Assembly (NCBI GenBank): GCA_964568355.1
Contig: CAZMRK010000547.1
Coordinates: 1 to 19,234 of the forward strand
DNA: 19,234 nt
Direction of reading: 5' to 3'
DNA from: JAJPJX01 sp964568355
Lineage (GTDB): Bacteria > Acidobacteriota > Terriglobia > Bryobacterales > Bryobacteraceae
The position numbers and the translations under genes were made by a program. Under the pieces are notes generated by a model. That model was not told the origin of the DNA. It saw only the letters and a list, made by a program, of their open reading frames with translations, and did not search any database. How positions within the stretch are numbered: position 1 is the stretch's first letter; every line of letters starts with the position of its first letter. This document shows, one piece after another, positions 1 to 6,240 of this stretch.

Positions 1-1
1 G

Positions 2-26
2 TTTCGGGGACAGGCTACGTAACTCC
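2..26 (+). repeat. Left inverted repeat of the RAYT unit
   Basis: The first 18 bases are tttcggggacaggctacg. The 25-mer is the reverse complement of 787-811 except at position 20 (t here, a expected). It starts 10 nt after the transposase stop codon. CTAC at 15-18 is the complement of the REP hallmark GTAG. The match stops at both edges: position 1 and position 27 do not pair with 812 and 786. Confidence 0.8.
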
Positions 27-36
27 CATGCGCCCA

Positions 37-741
37 TCAATCCGCCAGCGTCAACTGTCTTCCGTCGTCGACAGGCTTGCCTTTCGGCCCTCGTTTTCGA
101 GGACGTAGCGATTCGTGCCTGGCGGTTTCCAACTCTCGCACGAACTCCTCGCTCGCTAACGGACGGCCGGTACGTGTTGCCTGCCGGATTCGTTCCAGCA
201 ACGCGGCGTCCTCGATGCCCTCCGACAGAGCTTCGCGCCATGCAGCCGGGTTCCAACGCTCGCTCCACTCCACGAGATCGAGAATGCCCGAACGGTCTGT
301 TCCCGCGGCGTGCGCCGCTGCGCTCGACCAGGGCCAGGCGACGGCGTCCTGCACCAGTCCGGCGCGGACGGGGTTGAGTTCGATGTAGCGCAAGGCCTCC
401 CAGTGGTGACGGTCATCCATGGGGCAGGAGAAGAAGCGGTTTTGCCACAAGTGGCCGGTTTCGCCGCGCCGGACATTCAGCCAGCGAGCGTAATCCACAT
501 GAGTGCGGCCGAAACACTTCGCCAACGCATTCGCCGTCGGCGGAGCCGCGATGAGGTGAACATGGTTGCCCATCAGGCAGTAGCCGGCGATCCGGACGCC
601 GGACTCGCGTGTGTGCCGGGCGAGCAACTGCAGGTAGAAGGCGCGGTCGGCATCCTCGAAGAAGACGGTTTGACGGCGATTTCCTCGCTGGGTAATATGA
701 TGCCAGCAGCCTGGAACTACGACGCGGGCGATGCGAGCCAT
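37..741 (-). CDS. REP-associated tyrosine transposase (Y1_Tnp/RAYT family)
   Basis: The 234-aa protein belongs to the HUH single-strand transposase superfamily, which cleaves and rejoins DNA at REP hairpins through a tyrosine. Seen directly: an N-terminal HHITQRGNRRQ block (residues 14-24), the metal-binding HUH motif in GYCLMGNHVHLI (His60 and His62), GHLWQNRFFS (96-105), and RYIELNPVRAGLV (118-130) whose Tyr119 is the expected nucleophile. The length and the basic C-terminal tail (RPRKRGPKGK) suit the RAYT group rather than the shorter IS200/IS605 TnpA. All motifs are intact, so the gene does not look like a pseudogene. The ATG start has no clear Shine-Dalgarno sequence. It is co-directional with cimA and may be read by leakage from the ilv operon. 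Family call is firm; present-day mobility is unknown. Confidence 0.92.
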   Translation of the reverse strand: MARIARVVVPGCWHHITQRGNRRQTVFFEDADRAFYLQLLARHTRESGVRIAGYCLMGNHVHLIAAPPTANALAKCFGRTHVDYARWLNVRRGETGHLWQNRFFSCPMDDRHHWEALRYIELNPVRAGLVQDAVAWPWSSAAAHAAGTDRSGILDLVEWSERWNPAAWREALSEGIEDAALLERIRQATRTGRPLASEEFVRELETARHESLRPRKRGPKGKPVDDGRQLTLAD

Positions 742-786
742 GAATAAATCAGTGGCTGGAAGGCTGGGAGATTCTCCGAGAAATCA

Positions 787-811
787 GGAGTTTCGTAGCC
801 TGTCCCCGAAA
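787..811 (-). repeat. Right inverted repeat of the RAYT unit
   Basis: Reverse-complement partner of 2-26, with GTAG at 795-798. It lies in the 82-nt gap between the transposase start and the cimA stop. TGTCC at 801-805 can also pair with GGACA at 819-823, forming a small hairpin that ends immediately before the cimA stop codon, so the repeat may extend into the 3' end of the cimA transcript as a REP-type hairpin. Confidence 0.78.
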
Positions 812-823
812 GGCGAAAGGACA

Positions 824-2434
824 TCACACGCCCCAGCAGTAGTCTTCTACGGCTTTCTCGATCCCGGATTCGCTTTCCGAGAGGCGCATCAGCTCCAGCC
901 GGACGGCGTCGACCAGGGCTTTCCAACTGGCTTCGATCACGTTGTCCGAAACTCCCACGGTGGACCAGCTCCGGCGATGGTCGGACCACTCGATCAGGAC
1001 GCGCACCCGCGCGGCTGTCCCTTTGCGCGGTTCGAGCACTCGCACCTTGTAGTCGGTGAGACGCACGTTGGTGATCTGCGGATAGACCGAAGACAGGCAC
1101 TTTCGCAGACATAGATGCAGGGCGTGGAACGGACCGTGTCCGGACGCGGTGGCCGTGTGGATGCCGTCCTGCGCCTGCACGATGACGTTGGCCGTGGAGC
1201 GGGAGTCGCCCGTGCCGGAGGTCTTGGTGGTGACCTCGTAGCTTTCCACGGTGAAGAAATTCACCCCGGGATGCAGCGCCTCGCGCACCAGCATCTCGAA
1301 TGTGCCCTCGGCGGCTTCCAGTTCGTAGCCGTCGTATTCCATCTGCTTGATGCGCTCCAGCAGTTCGCGGCGCGCTTCTTCGGTGAGCCGCTCGGCCAGC
1401 CCGTACTGCTTCAGTTTATAGAGCACGTTGCTGCGTCCGGAAAGGTCGCTCACCAGCACGCGCTGGCGATTGCCCACGGATTCGGGCCGTACATGTTCGT
1501 AGGTGGCCGAATCCTTCAGGACCGCGCTGACATGGACACCGCCTTTATGCGCGAAGGCGCTATGCCCGACAAACGGCTGATCGTTGGGCAGCGGCAGATT
1601 GGCCAACTCCGCGATGAAGCGCGCCGTCGCCGCCAGGCCGGCCAGCTTTTCCGGACCTACGGTGGTGTGCCCCAGCTTCAGCTCCAGGTTCGCGATTACG
1701 GTCGCCAGGTTGGTGTTGCCGCAGCGCTCGCCGTATCCGTTGAGGCAGCCTTGCACGTGCGTCACGCCGGCTTCCACCGCGGCGATGGTGTTCGCCACGG
1801 CCACGCCGGAATCGTTGTGCGTATGGATGCCCAGAACGCCATCGAAGCGGCTGCGCACCTCCGCCACAATCTCCACCAGCCGCCCGGTCAGGGTGCCGCC
1901 GTTGGTGTCGCAGAGGCACAGCACATCCGCTCCGGCGTTCCTGGCCGCTTCGAGCGTGCGCAGCGCGAACGGCGCGTTACTCAGATAGCCGTCGAAGAAG
2001 TGCTCGGCATCGTAGACCACTTCTTTTCCGTGATCTTTGAGGTAGCGCACTGTCTCGGAGATCAGCTTGAGATTTTCCTCCTCGCTGACACCGAGCGCCC
2101 GCTCGGTATGAAGATCCCAGCTCTTGCCGAAGATCGAGACCACCGACGTGCCCGCACTCACCAGTGCTTGCACGTTGCGATCCTCTTCCACGCGATTTTT
2201 GGCAAAACGCGTGGAGCCGAAAGCAGTGAGCTTGGCGTGCTGCAGCTTCAAGCCCGCGGCACGGGTGAAGAACTCCTTGTCCTTTGGATTGGAGCCCGGC
2301 CAGCCGCCTTCAATATAGTCAATCCCCAGCTCATCCAGCTTGTGGACAATCAGCAGCTTGTCGTCCACGGAGAACGAGACAGCCTCACCCTGCGTGCCAT
2401 CCCGAAGAGTCGTGTCGAACGTGAAGATCTTCAT
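824..2434 (-). CDS. cimA: (R)-citramalate synthase
   Basis: This 536-aa DRE-TIM metallolyase condenses pyruvate and acetyl-CoA to (R)-citramalate, the first step of the threonine-independent route to 2-oxobutyrate and isoleucine. Seen: DTTLRDGTQGE at residues 7-17, GGWPGSNPKD at 43-52 (the WPGSNPKD signature separates CimA from LeuA), the metal-binding HTHNDSG at 204-210, GYGERCGN at 233-240, and a C-terminal region from about 400 that matches the LeuA-type allosteric dimer domain. The length is typical for the roughly 530-aa CimA group. It follows ilvC by 60 nt on the same strand, so it is probably the last biosynthetic gene of the ilv operon. ATG start; SD weak. A homocitrate or isopropylmalate synthase is less likely because of the signature above. 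Confidence 0.93.
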   Translation of the reverse strand: MKIFTFDTTLRDGTQGEAVSFSVDDKLLIVHKLDELGIDYIEGGWPGSNPKDKEFFTRAAGLKLQHAKLTAFGSTRFAKNRVEEDRNVQALVSAGTSVVSIFGKSWDLHTERALGVSEEENLKLISETVRYLKDHGKEVVYDAEHFFDGYLSNAPFALRTLEAARNAGADVLCLCDTNGGTLTGRLVEIVAEVRSRFDGVLGIHTHNDSGVAVANTIAAVEAGVTHVQGCLNGYGERCGNTNLATVIANLELKLGHTTVGPEKLAGLAATARFIAELANLPLPNDQPFVGHSAFAHKGGVHVSAVLKDSATYEHVRPESVGNRQRVLVSDLSGRSNVLYKLKQYGLAERLTEEARRELLERIKQMEYDGYELEAAEGTFEMLVREALHPGVNFFTVESYEVTTKTSGTGDSRSTANVIVQAQDGIHTATASGHGPFHALHLCLRKCLSSVYPQITNVRLTDYKVRVLEPRKGTAARVRVLIEWSDHRRSWSTVGVSDNVIEASWKALVDAVRLELMRLSESESGIEKAVEDYCWGV

Positions 2435-2494
2435 AAGAACCCAAACCGGAACCGGGAGCAGGAGCTTCGCAGTCCCACTCCCGCCCCCATGCTT

Positions 2495-3532
2495 CTAGCC
2501 TTTTACCGCCGCAGCCTCTTCCGGCACGCCGGCTTCTTTTTTCTTCTTCAGGAAGGTCATCATGGCGCGCAGCTCGCGGCCGACTTCCTCGATCGGCTGG
2601 TGCTTTTCCTTCTCGCGCATGGCCAGGAACTGGTGCCGCCCGCTGCGATTCTCGCCCATCCACTGGCGGGCGAACTCGCCGGACTGGATCTCGCTCAGAA
2701 TCTTGCGCATCTCGGCTCGGGTCTGCTCGTTCACAATGCGCGGCCCGCGCGTGTAATCGCCGTACTCGGCCGTATCCGATACCGAAAACCGCATATAGCC
2801 GAGGCCGCCTTCGTAGATCAGGTCGACGATCAGCTTGAGCTCGTGCAAGCACTCGAAGTAGGCGATCTCGGGCGCATAGCCGGCTTCCACCAGAGTCTCG
2901 AAACCGGCACGGATCAGCGCGGAAACGCCGCCGCACAGCACGGTCTGCTCGCCGAACAGGTCGCTCTCCGTCTCTTCCCGGAAAGTGGTTTCGATGACGC
3001 CGGCCTTCAGGCAGCCCAGCGCCAGGCCGTAGGCCAGAGCGCGCTCCAGAGCCTTGCCGGAAGGATTCTGGTGCACGGCGACCAGGGCCGGAACGCCCAC
3101 GCCCTCGGTATAGAGCTCGCGCACGCGATGTCCCGGCGCCTTGGGAGCGATCATGGAAACATCCACGTTCTCCGGAGGCTTGATCTCGCCGAAGTGGATC
3201 GCAAAGCCGTGGGCAAACATCAGCGTCTTGCCGGCACTCAGGTGAGGAGCAATCTCATTGCGGTAGAGATCGCCCTGAATGTGGTCCGAAACCAGGATCA
3301 TGATGACATCGGCGGCCTTGGCGGCCTCGGCGGTGGTCAGCACCTTAAGCCCGGCGTTCTCCGCCTTCGACCAGGATTTGCTTCCCGGATACAGGCCCAC
3401 CACCACGTCCACGCCGGAATCGCGCAGGTTGAGCGCGTGCGCGTGCCCCTGGCTGCCATAGCCGATGATGGCCACGGTCCGGTCCTTCAGCAAGCTCAGG
3501 TTTCCATCTTTCTCGTAATAACGTTTAGCCAT
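2495..3532 (-). CDS. ilvC: Ketol-acid reductoisomerase
   Basis: The 345-aa class I enzyme converts 2-acetolactate and 2-aceto-2-hydroxybutyrate to the dihydroxy acids of valine and isoleucine synthesis, using Mg2+ and NAD(P)H. Seen: Rossmann motif GYGSQGHAHALNL (residues 24-36), the cofactor loop VGLYPGSKSW (45-54), PKAPGH, and the all-alpha knotted domain with ECLHELKLIVDLIYEGG. The start codon lies inside the end of ilvN: ATGGCTAA overlaps by 8 nt, with GGAG 6 nt upstream of the ATG, indicating translational coupling. One detail is odd: the loop has Tyr48 where many class I enzymes have an Arg that contacts the NADPH 2'-phosphate. Function is clear; cofactor preference is not. Confidence 0.96.
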   Translation of the reverse strand: MAKRYYEKDGNLSLLKDRTVAIIGYGSQGHAHALNLRDSGVDVVVGLYPGSKSWSKAENAGLKVLTTAEAAKAADVIMILVSDHIQGDLYRNEIAPHLSAGKTLMFAHGFAIHFGEIKPPENVDVSMIAPKAPGHRVRELYTEGVGVPALVAVHQNPSGKALERALAYGLALGCLKAGVIETTFREETESDLFGEQTVLCGGVSALIRAGFETLVEAGYAPEIAYFECLHELKLIVDLIYEGGLGYMRFSVSDTAEYGDYTRGPRIVNEQTRAEMRKILSEIQSGEFARQWMGENRSGRHQFLAMREKEKHQPIEEVGRELRAMMTFLKKKKEAGVPEEAAAVKG

Positions 3533-4097
3533 TCAAAACTCCGTCTTTTTCCTCTTCAGTCGTCTTGGCCGTGCCTCTGGTGAAGACCGGAGGTTGCAGG
3601 CGCAACTTCTTGGCTTCCAGAGCCATGGCTACCGAGCCCGAGCGCGTGCACTCGATCTCGCCATAGCTGCGCATGACATCGATAAATTCGTCCAGCTTCT
3701 CGGAATCGCCGGTTGCTTCCAGGGCGAACCCTTCGATGGAAGAATCCGCCACGCGCGCTCCGAAAATTTCCGCTTCCTTTAGTATGGCGGTACGCGACTC
3801 CTGCGGCGCGCGTACCTTCAGCAGAACCAGTTCCCGGGTGACGGACCGCTCCTCGGTCAGATCGGTGGCTTGCAGCACGTTGATCAACTTGTTCATCTGC
3901 TTGATCACCTGCTGCCGGAGCGTCGCATCCACATCGACGGCGATGGTCATGCGCGAGAGCGCCGGGTCGAGCGTGCGGGCCACGGTAAGGCTTTCGATGT
4001 TGTAGCCGCGGGCGCTCAGCAGCCCGGTAACCCGCATCAGGGCGCCAGGCTTGTTTTCCACTAACAGTGAGATAACCTGCAACATAGGTCGGTTCAT
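3525..4097 (-). CDS. ilvN: Acetolactate synthase small (regulatory) subunit
   Basis: The protein binds and activates the IlvB catalytic subunit and confers feedback inhibition by valine. Seen: an N-terminal ACT domain (LQVISLLVENKPGAL, then GLLSARGYNIESLTV) and the C-terminal ALS_ss domain (ELVLLKVRAP to RSGSVAM). It is about 190 aa, longer than the 160-170 aa of typical IlvH because of a C-terminal tail ending TEEEKDGVLNG. The frame is open to 4196, but residues upstream of MNRP are arginine/tryptophan-rich and read through the end of ilvB, so I start at ATG 4097. An ATG at 4085 (MLQV) is equally consistent with the family. The gene follows ilvB by 16 nt and overlaps ilvC by 8 nt. Confidence 0.92.
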   Translation of the reverse strand: MNRPMLQVISLLVENKPGALMRVTGLLSARGYNIESLTVARTLDPALSRMTIAVDVDATLRQQVIKQMNKLINVLQATDLTEERSVTRELVLLKVRAPQESRTAILKEAEIFGARVADSSIEGFALEATGDSEKLDEFIDVMRSYGEIECTRSGSVAMALEAKKLRLQPPVFTRGTAKTTEEEKDGVLNG

Positions 4098-4113
4098 CCT
4101 TTGCGGGCAGCGT

Positions 4114-5844
4114 CTATTTCGGCACCGCCACCGGTTGCGGCGGTCCCAGCACCATCTCGTTGATCGCCCCGCCGGCGGGCACCATCGGATAAACACATTC
4201 GAACGGCGAGACCTTCACGTTGAGGAGATAGGGTCCGGGCTCACGCACGGCTTCTTCCAATGCCGGAGCGAGGTCCCAGGGCTTCTCCACGGTGCGCCCT
4301 TTGAAGCCGTAAGCGCCGGCCAGTTTTTCCGCGTCCGGGAAGCAGTCGAGCTGCACGGCGCTCATGCGATTGTTGTAGAACAGCTCCTGCCACTGGCGCA
4401 CCATGCCCAGATAGCCGTTGTTCATCACGACGATCTTGATGGGCAGGCCGTAGTTGACCACGGTGGCCAGCTCGGGGATGGACATCTGGAAGCCGCCATC
4501 GCCCACGATGGAGAAGACCAGCTTGTCGGGCCGGGCGAACTGGGCGCCGATGGCCGCCGGCAGCCCAAAGCCCATCGAACCCAGGCCGCCGGAATTGATC
4601 CACTGCCGCGGCTCGGAGAAGCGAATGAGCTGCGCCGCCCACATCTGGTGCTGGCCCACGTCGGAGGTGACGATGGCCTTGCCGCCGGAGAGACGATCGA
4701 TCTCCTGCATCAAGTGCTGCGGCTTGATCTCCGTATCGGAGACCACCGGCGCCAGCGGATGCTCTTCCTTCCAATCGCGAATCTGCTTCCACCAGGCGCG
4801 GCGCGCGGCGGAAACCTGCGGATCTTCGGACGGGCGCGTCTCTTCGAGCACGTTGTTGAGCTTTGCCAGCACGCGCTTCACATCGCCCACGATGGGCACA
4901 TCGGCCGCACGGTTCTTGCCGATCTCCGCCGGGTCGATGTCCACGTGGATCACTTTGGCGCGCGGCGCAAAGGCCGCCAGCCGGCCGGTCACGCGGTCGT
5001 CAAAGCGGACGCCCAGGGCCACGATCAGATCGCAATGGGTGAGCGCCATGTTGGCCGCGTAGCTGCCGTGCATGCCGGGCATGCTGATGAAATTCGGATG
5101 GGTGGCCGGAAGCGATCCCAGACCCATCAGCGTGGTCACCGCCGGACTGTCGGTATACTCCACGAACTCCCGCAACTCCGCGGCTGCTTCGGCGGCAACA
5201 ATGCCGCCGCCGGCATAGACCAGAGGGCGGTAGGACTCCCAGATCAGTTGCGCCGCGCGCCGGATCTGCCCGGTGTGGCCTTCGGTGTAGACCTTGTAGC
5301 CCGGCAGATGCACGCTGGTCACCGGCTGATAGTGACCCTGGCCCTGGAATACATCCTTGGGGATGTCCACCAGCACCGGTCCCGGACGGCCGCTGGCGGC
5401 GATATAGAACGCTTCGTGAATGATCTGCGGCAGATCTTCCAGTTTCTTCACCAGGTAGTTGTGCTTGGTGCAGGAGCGCGTGATACCAAACGTGTCGGCC
5501 TCCTGGAAGGCGTCGCTGCCGATCAGCTTGCTGGTGACCTGGCCGGTGAGCGCCACAATGGGGATCGAATCCATCAAAGAATCCACCAGGCCGGTGATCA
5601 GGTTCGTGGCGCCCGGTCCGGAGGTGGCGCAGCAGACGCCTACCTTGCCCGTGGCCCGCGCGTATCCTTCCGCCGCGAAGCATGCGTTTTCTTCGTGGCG
5701 CACCAGCACATGACGGATGTGGTGGTCGTAGAGAGCGTCATAAAACGGGAGCGTGACGCCGCCGGGATATCCGAAGAAGCAATCCACGCCTTCCCGCGCC
5801 AGACATTCCAGCAGCATTCTTGCGCCGCTTGTCAACGTTGCCAT
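4114..5844 (-). CDS. ilvB: Acetolactate synthase large (catalytic) subunit
   Basis: This ThDP-dependent enzyme makes 2-acetolactate from two pyruvates, or 2-aceto-2-hydroxybutyrate from pyruvate and 2-oxobutyrate. Seen: GYPGGVTLPFYDAL near the N-terminus, RHEENACFAAEGYARATG with the ThDP-activating Glu at about residue 51, GPGATNL, the central FAD/nucleotide domain, and the ThDP motif GDGGFQM starting at about residue 448 through VVMNNGYLGMVRQWQ. I choose the ATG at 5844 (576 aa): it has GGGAAGG 8 nt upstream and gives the expected N-terminus MATLTSGARMLLECL. An upstream in-frame TTG at 5883 lies only 5 nt behind the attenuator T tract and is unlikely. Expression is predicted to be gated by the leader peptide and terminator at 5889-6063. 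Confidence 0.95.
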   Translation of the reverse strand: MATLTSGARMLLECLAREGVDCFFGYPGGVTLPFYDALYDHHIRHVLVRHEENACFAAEGYARATGKVGVCCATSGPGATNLITGLVDSLMDSIPIVALTGQVTSKLIGSDAFQEADTFGITRSCTKHNYLVKKLEDLPQIIHEAFYIAASGRPGPVLVDIPKDVFQGQGHYQPVTSVHLPGYKVYTEGHTGQIRRAAQLIWESYRPLVYAGGGIVAAEAAAELREFVEYTDSPAVTTLMGLGSLPATHPNFISMPGMHGSYAANMALTHCDLIVALGVRFDDRVTGRLAAFAPRAKVIHVDIDPAEIGKNRAADVPIVGDVKRVLAKLNNVLEETRPSEDPQVSAARRAWWKQIRDWKEEHPLAPVVSDTEIKPQHLMQEIDRLSGGKAIVTSDVGQHQMWAAQLIRFSEPRQWINSGGLGSMGFGLPAAIGAQFARPDKLVFSIVGDGGFQMSIPELATVVNYGLPIKIVVMNNGYLGMVRQWQELFYNNRMSAVQLDCFPDAEKLAGAYGFKGRTVEKPWDLAPALEEAVREPGPYLLNVKVSPFECVYPMVPAGGAINEMVLGPPQPVAVPK

Positions 5845-5888
5845 AGTTTCTGCCTTCCCGTACTCCTCAAAATTCACCGCCAAACAAT

Positions 5889-5930
5889 AAAAAAGGCCAC
5901 CAGCCGGCTTGGTTCGCCCCGCTGGTGGCC
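5889..5930 (-). terminator. ilv attenuator: intrinsic terminator hairpin (3:4)
   Basis: On the minus strand GGCCACCAGC (5930-5921) pairs perfectly with GCTGGTGGCC (5904-5895), and the loop allows an extra GGC/GCC pair around GAACCAA. A run of six T (5894-5889) follows directly. This is a textbook intrinsic terminator, yet it stands upstream of ilvB by about 45 nt and downstream of a leader ORF, so it must act as a conditional attenuator rather than as the end of another gene; no other minus-strand gene precedes it. Confidence 0.9.
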
Positions 5931-5968
5931 TCCGGATTTTTTCTCCGAAGCGGCCTCAAGCGGGGCCG
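5927..5968 (-). promoter_or_regulatory. Alternative attenuator hairpins (1:2 and 2:3 antiterminator)
   Basis: Two hairpins compete with the terminator. In the 1:2 hairpin CGGCC (5968-5964), which lies in the last codons of the leader ORF, pairs with GGCCG (5955-5951). In the 2:3 hairpin CTTCGGA (5950-5944) pairs with TCCGGAG (5936-5930) around a GAAAAAA loop, extended by GGC (5955-5953) with GCC (5929-5927) across a two-base bulge. The 2:3 form uses 5930-5927, the first four bases of the terminator's 5' arm, so the two cannot coexist. Pairings were found by eye; energies were not computed. Confidence 0.72.
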
Positions 5969-6063
5969 GCTACGAGCACTACGATAATAATGATGCCTAC
6001 AGGGATAGAGAACAGGCTCAGGTTGAAGAGGGAAAAGAGGCGGCCTGTCGTGCTTTCGTGCAT
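5956..6063 (-). CDS. ilv operon leader peptide (Ile/Val/Leu-rich, 35 aa)
   Basis: The short ORF starts at ATG 6063 and stops at TGA 5958-5956. It encodes 35 residues beginning MHESTTGRLFSLFNLSLFS, followed by IPVGIIIIVVLVAGPA. Codons 20-31 contain ten Ile, Val or Leu codons out of twelve, including four consecutive Ile, and three of the four Val codons are GTA. The stop codon lies within the 1:2 hairpin loop region and 25 nt before the terminator stem. This matches the design of ilv leader peptides in other bacteria, which stall ribosomes when branched-chain aminoacyl-tRNAs are scarce. An in-frame TAG about 24 nt upstream rules out a longer form, and no Shine-Dalgarno is visible, so translation may be leaderless or weak. 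The alternative is a one-helix membrane peptide; the flanking attenuator argues against that. Confidence 0.82.
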   Translation of the reverse strand: MHESTTGRLFSLFNLSLFSIPVGIIIIVVLVAGPA

Positions 6064-6076
6064 GTTACTACGTTCG

Positions 6077-6105
6077 AGTTTAGCCTACAAGTTTTTGAAA
6101 TGCAA
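6077..6105 (-). promoter_or_regulatory. Candidate promoter for the ilv leader
   Basis: TTGCAT (6105-6100), a 17-nt spacer and TAAACT (6082-6077) form a weak sigma70-like pair. It would start transcription near 6070, only a few bases before the leader ATG, which would fit the lack of a Shine-Dalgarno there. The match to consensus is modest (three and four of six), so this is tentative. Confidence 0.3.
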
Positions 6106-6122
6106 GCAGGGTAGTCTATAAC
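6095..6122 (+). promoter_or_regulatory. Candidate promoter for the Oar-like gene
   Basis: TTGAAA (6095-6100) and TATAAC (6117-6122), each matching five of six sigma70 consensus bases, are separated by 16 nt. Predicted start near 6129, leaving a 5' UTR of about 110 nt before the ATG at 6241. It overlaps the candidate minus-strand ilv promoter. Near the start codon AAGAGG at 6223-6228 can serve as a ribosome-binding site about 12 nt upstream. Confidence 0.45.
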
Positions 6123-6240
6123 AAATATTAATGGATACCTTTGTCGTATCGAATGGCACGGGGAAGCCGCGCACTCCAGGTGTTTACCGCAACTTTCTGC
6201 TCGCTTCCCGGGTCTGAATCTCTAAGAGGTTAGTTACAAA

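Larger units (their letters stand above)
2..811 (-). mobile_element. RAYT transposase unit bounded by 25-bp inverted repeats
   Basis: A single minus-strand Y1-type transposase gene is bracketed by two inverted copies of a 25-bp sequence, at 2-26 and 787-811, matching at 24 of 25 positions. The gene sits 10 nt inside the left copy and about 45 nt inside the right copy, giving a self-contained unit of 810 bp. In known RAYT systems the transposase is flanked by REP-like repeats carrying a GTAG tetranucleotide, and both repeats here contain GTAG (795-798) or its complement (15-18). I infer a domesticated or mobile RAYT-REP module placed at the end of the ilv operon. No target-site duplication can be judged because the left repeat begins at the window edge. 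Confidence 0.7.

Noticed and set aside
767..777. ggagattctcc palindrome between transposase and right repeat
   Set aside because: It is only 11 bp, with no second copy or clear promoter context, so it may be chance.
1115..3583. 822-codon open frame on the plus strand
   Set aside because: It lies antisense to cimA and ilvC, has a His/Ala/Arg/Gly-rich composition without motifs, and is explained by high GC at third positions of the real genes.
4114..5883. Longer ilvB from TTG 5883
   Set aside because: The TTG begins 5 nt after the attenuator T tract with no SD, while ATG 5844 has GGGAAGG at good spacing and gives the normal family N-terminus.
5889..6063. T-box or leucine riboswitch instead of a peptide attenuator
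   Set aside because: The region is too short and no T-box sequence or specifier loop is visible; the coding run of Ile/Val codons and competing stems fit ribosome-mediated attenuation better.
4051..6114. 687-codon open frame on the plus strand
   Set aside because: It is antisense to ilvB, ilvN and the attenuator and shows no recognisable domain; a composition artefact.
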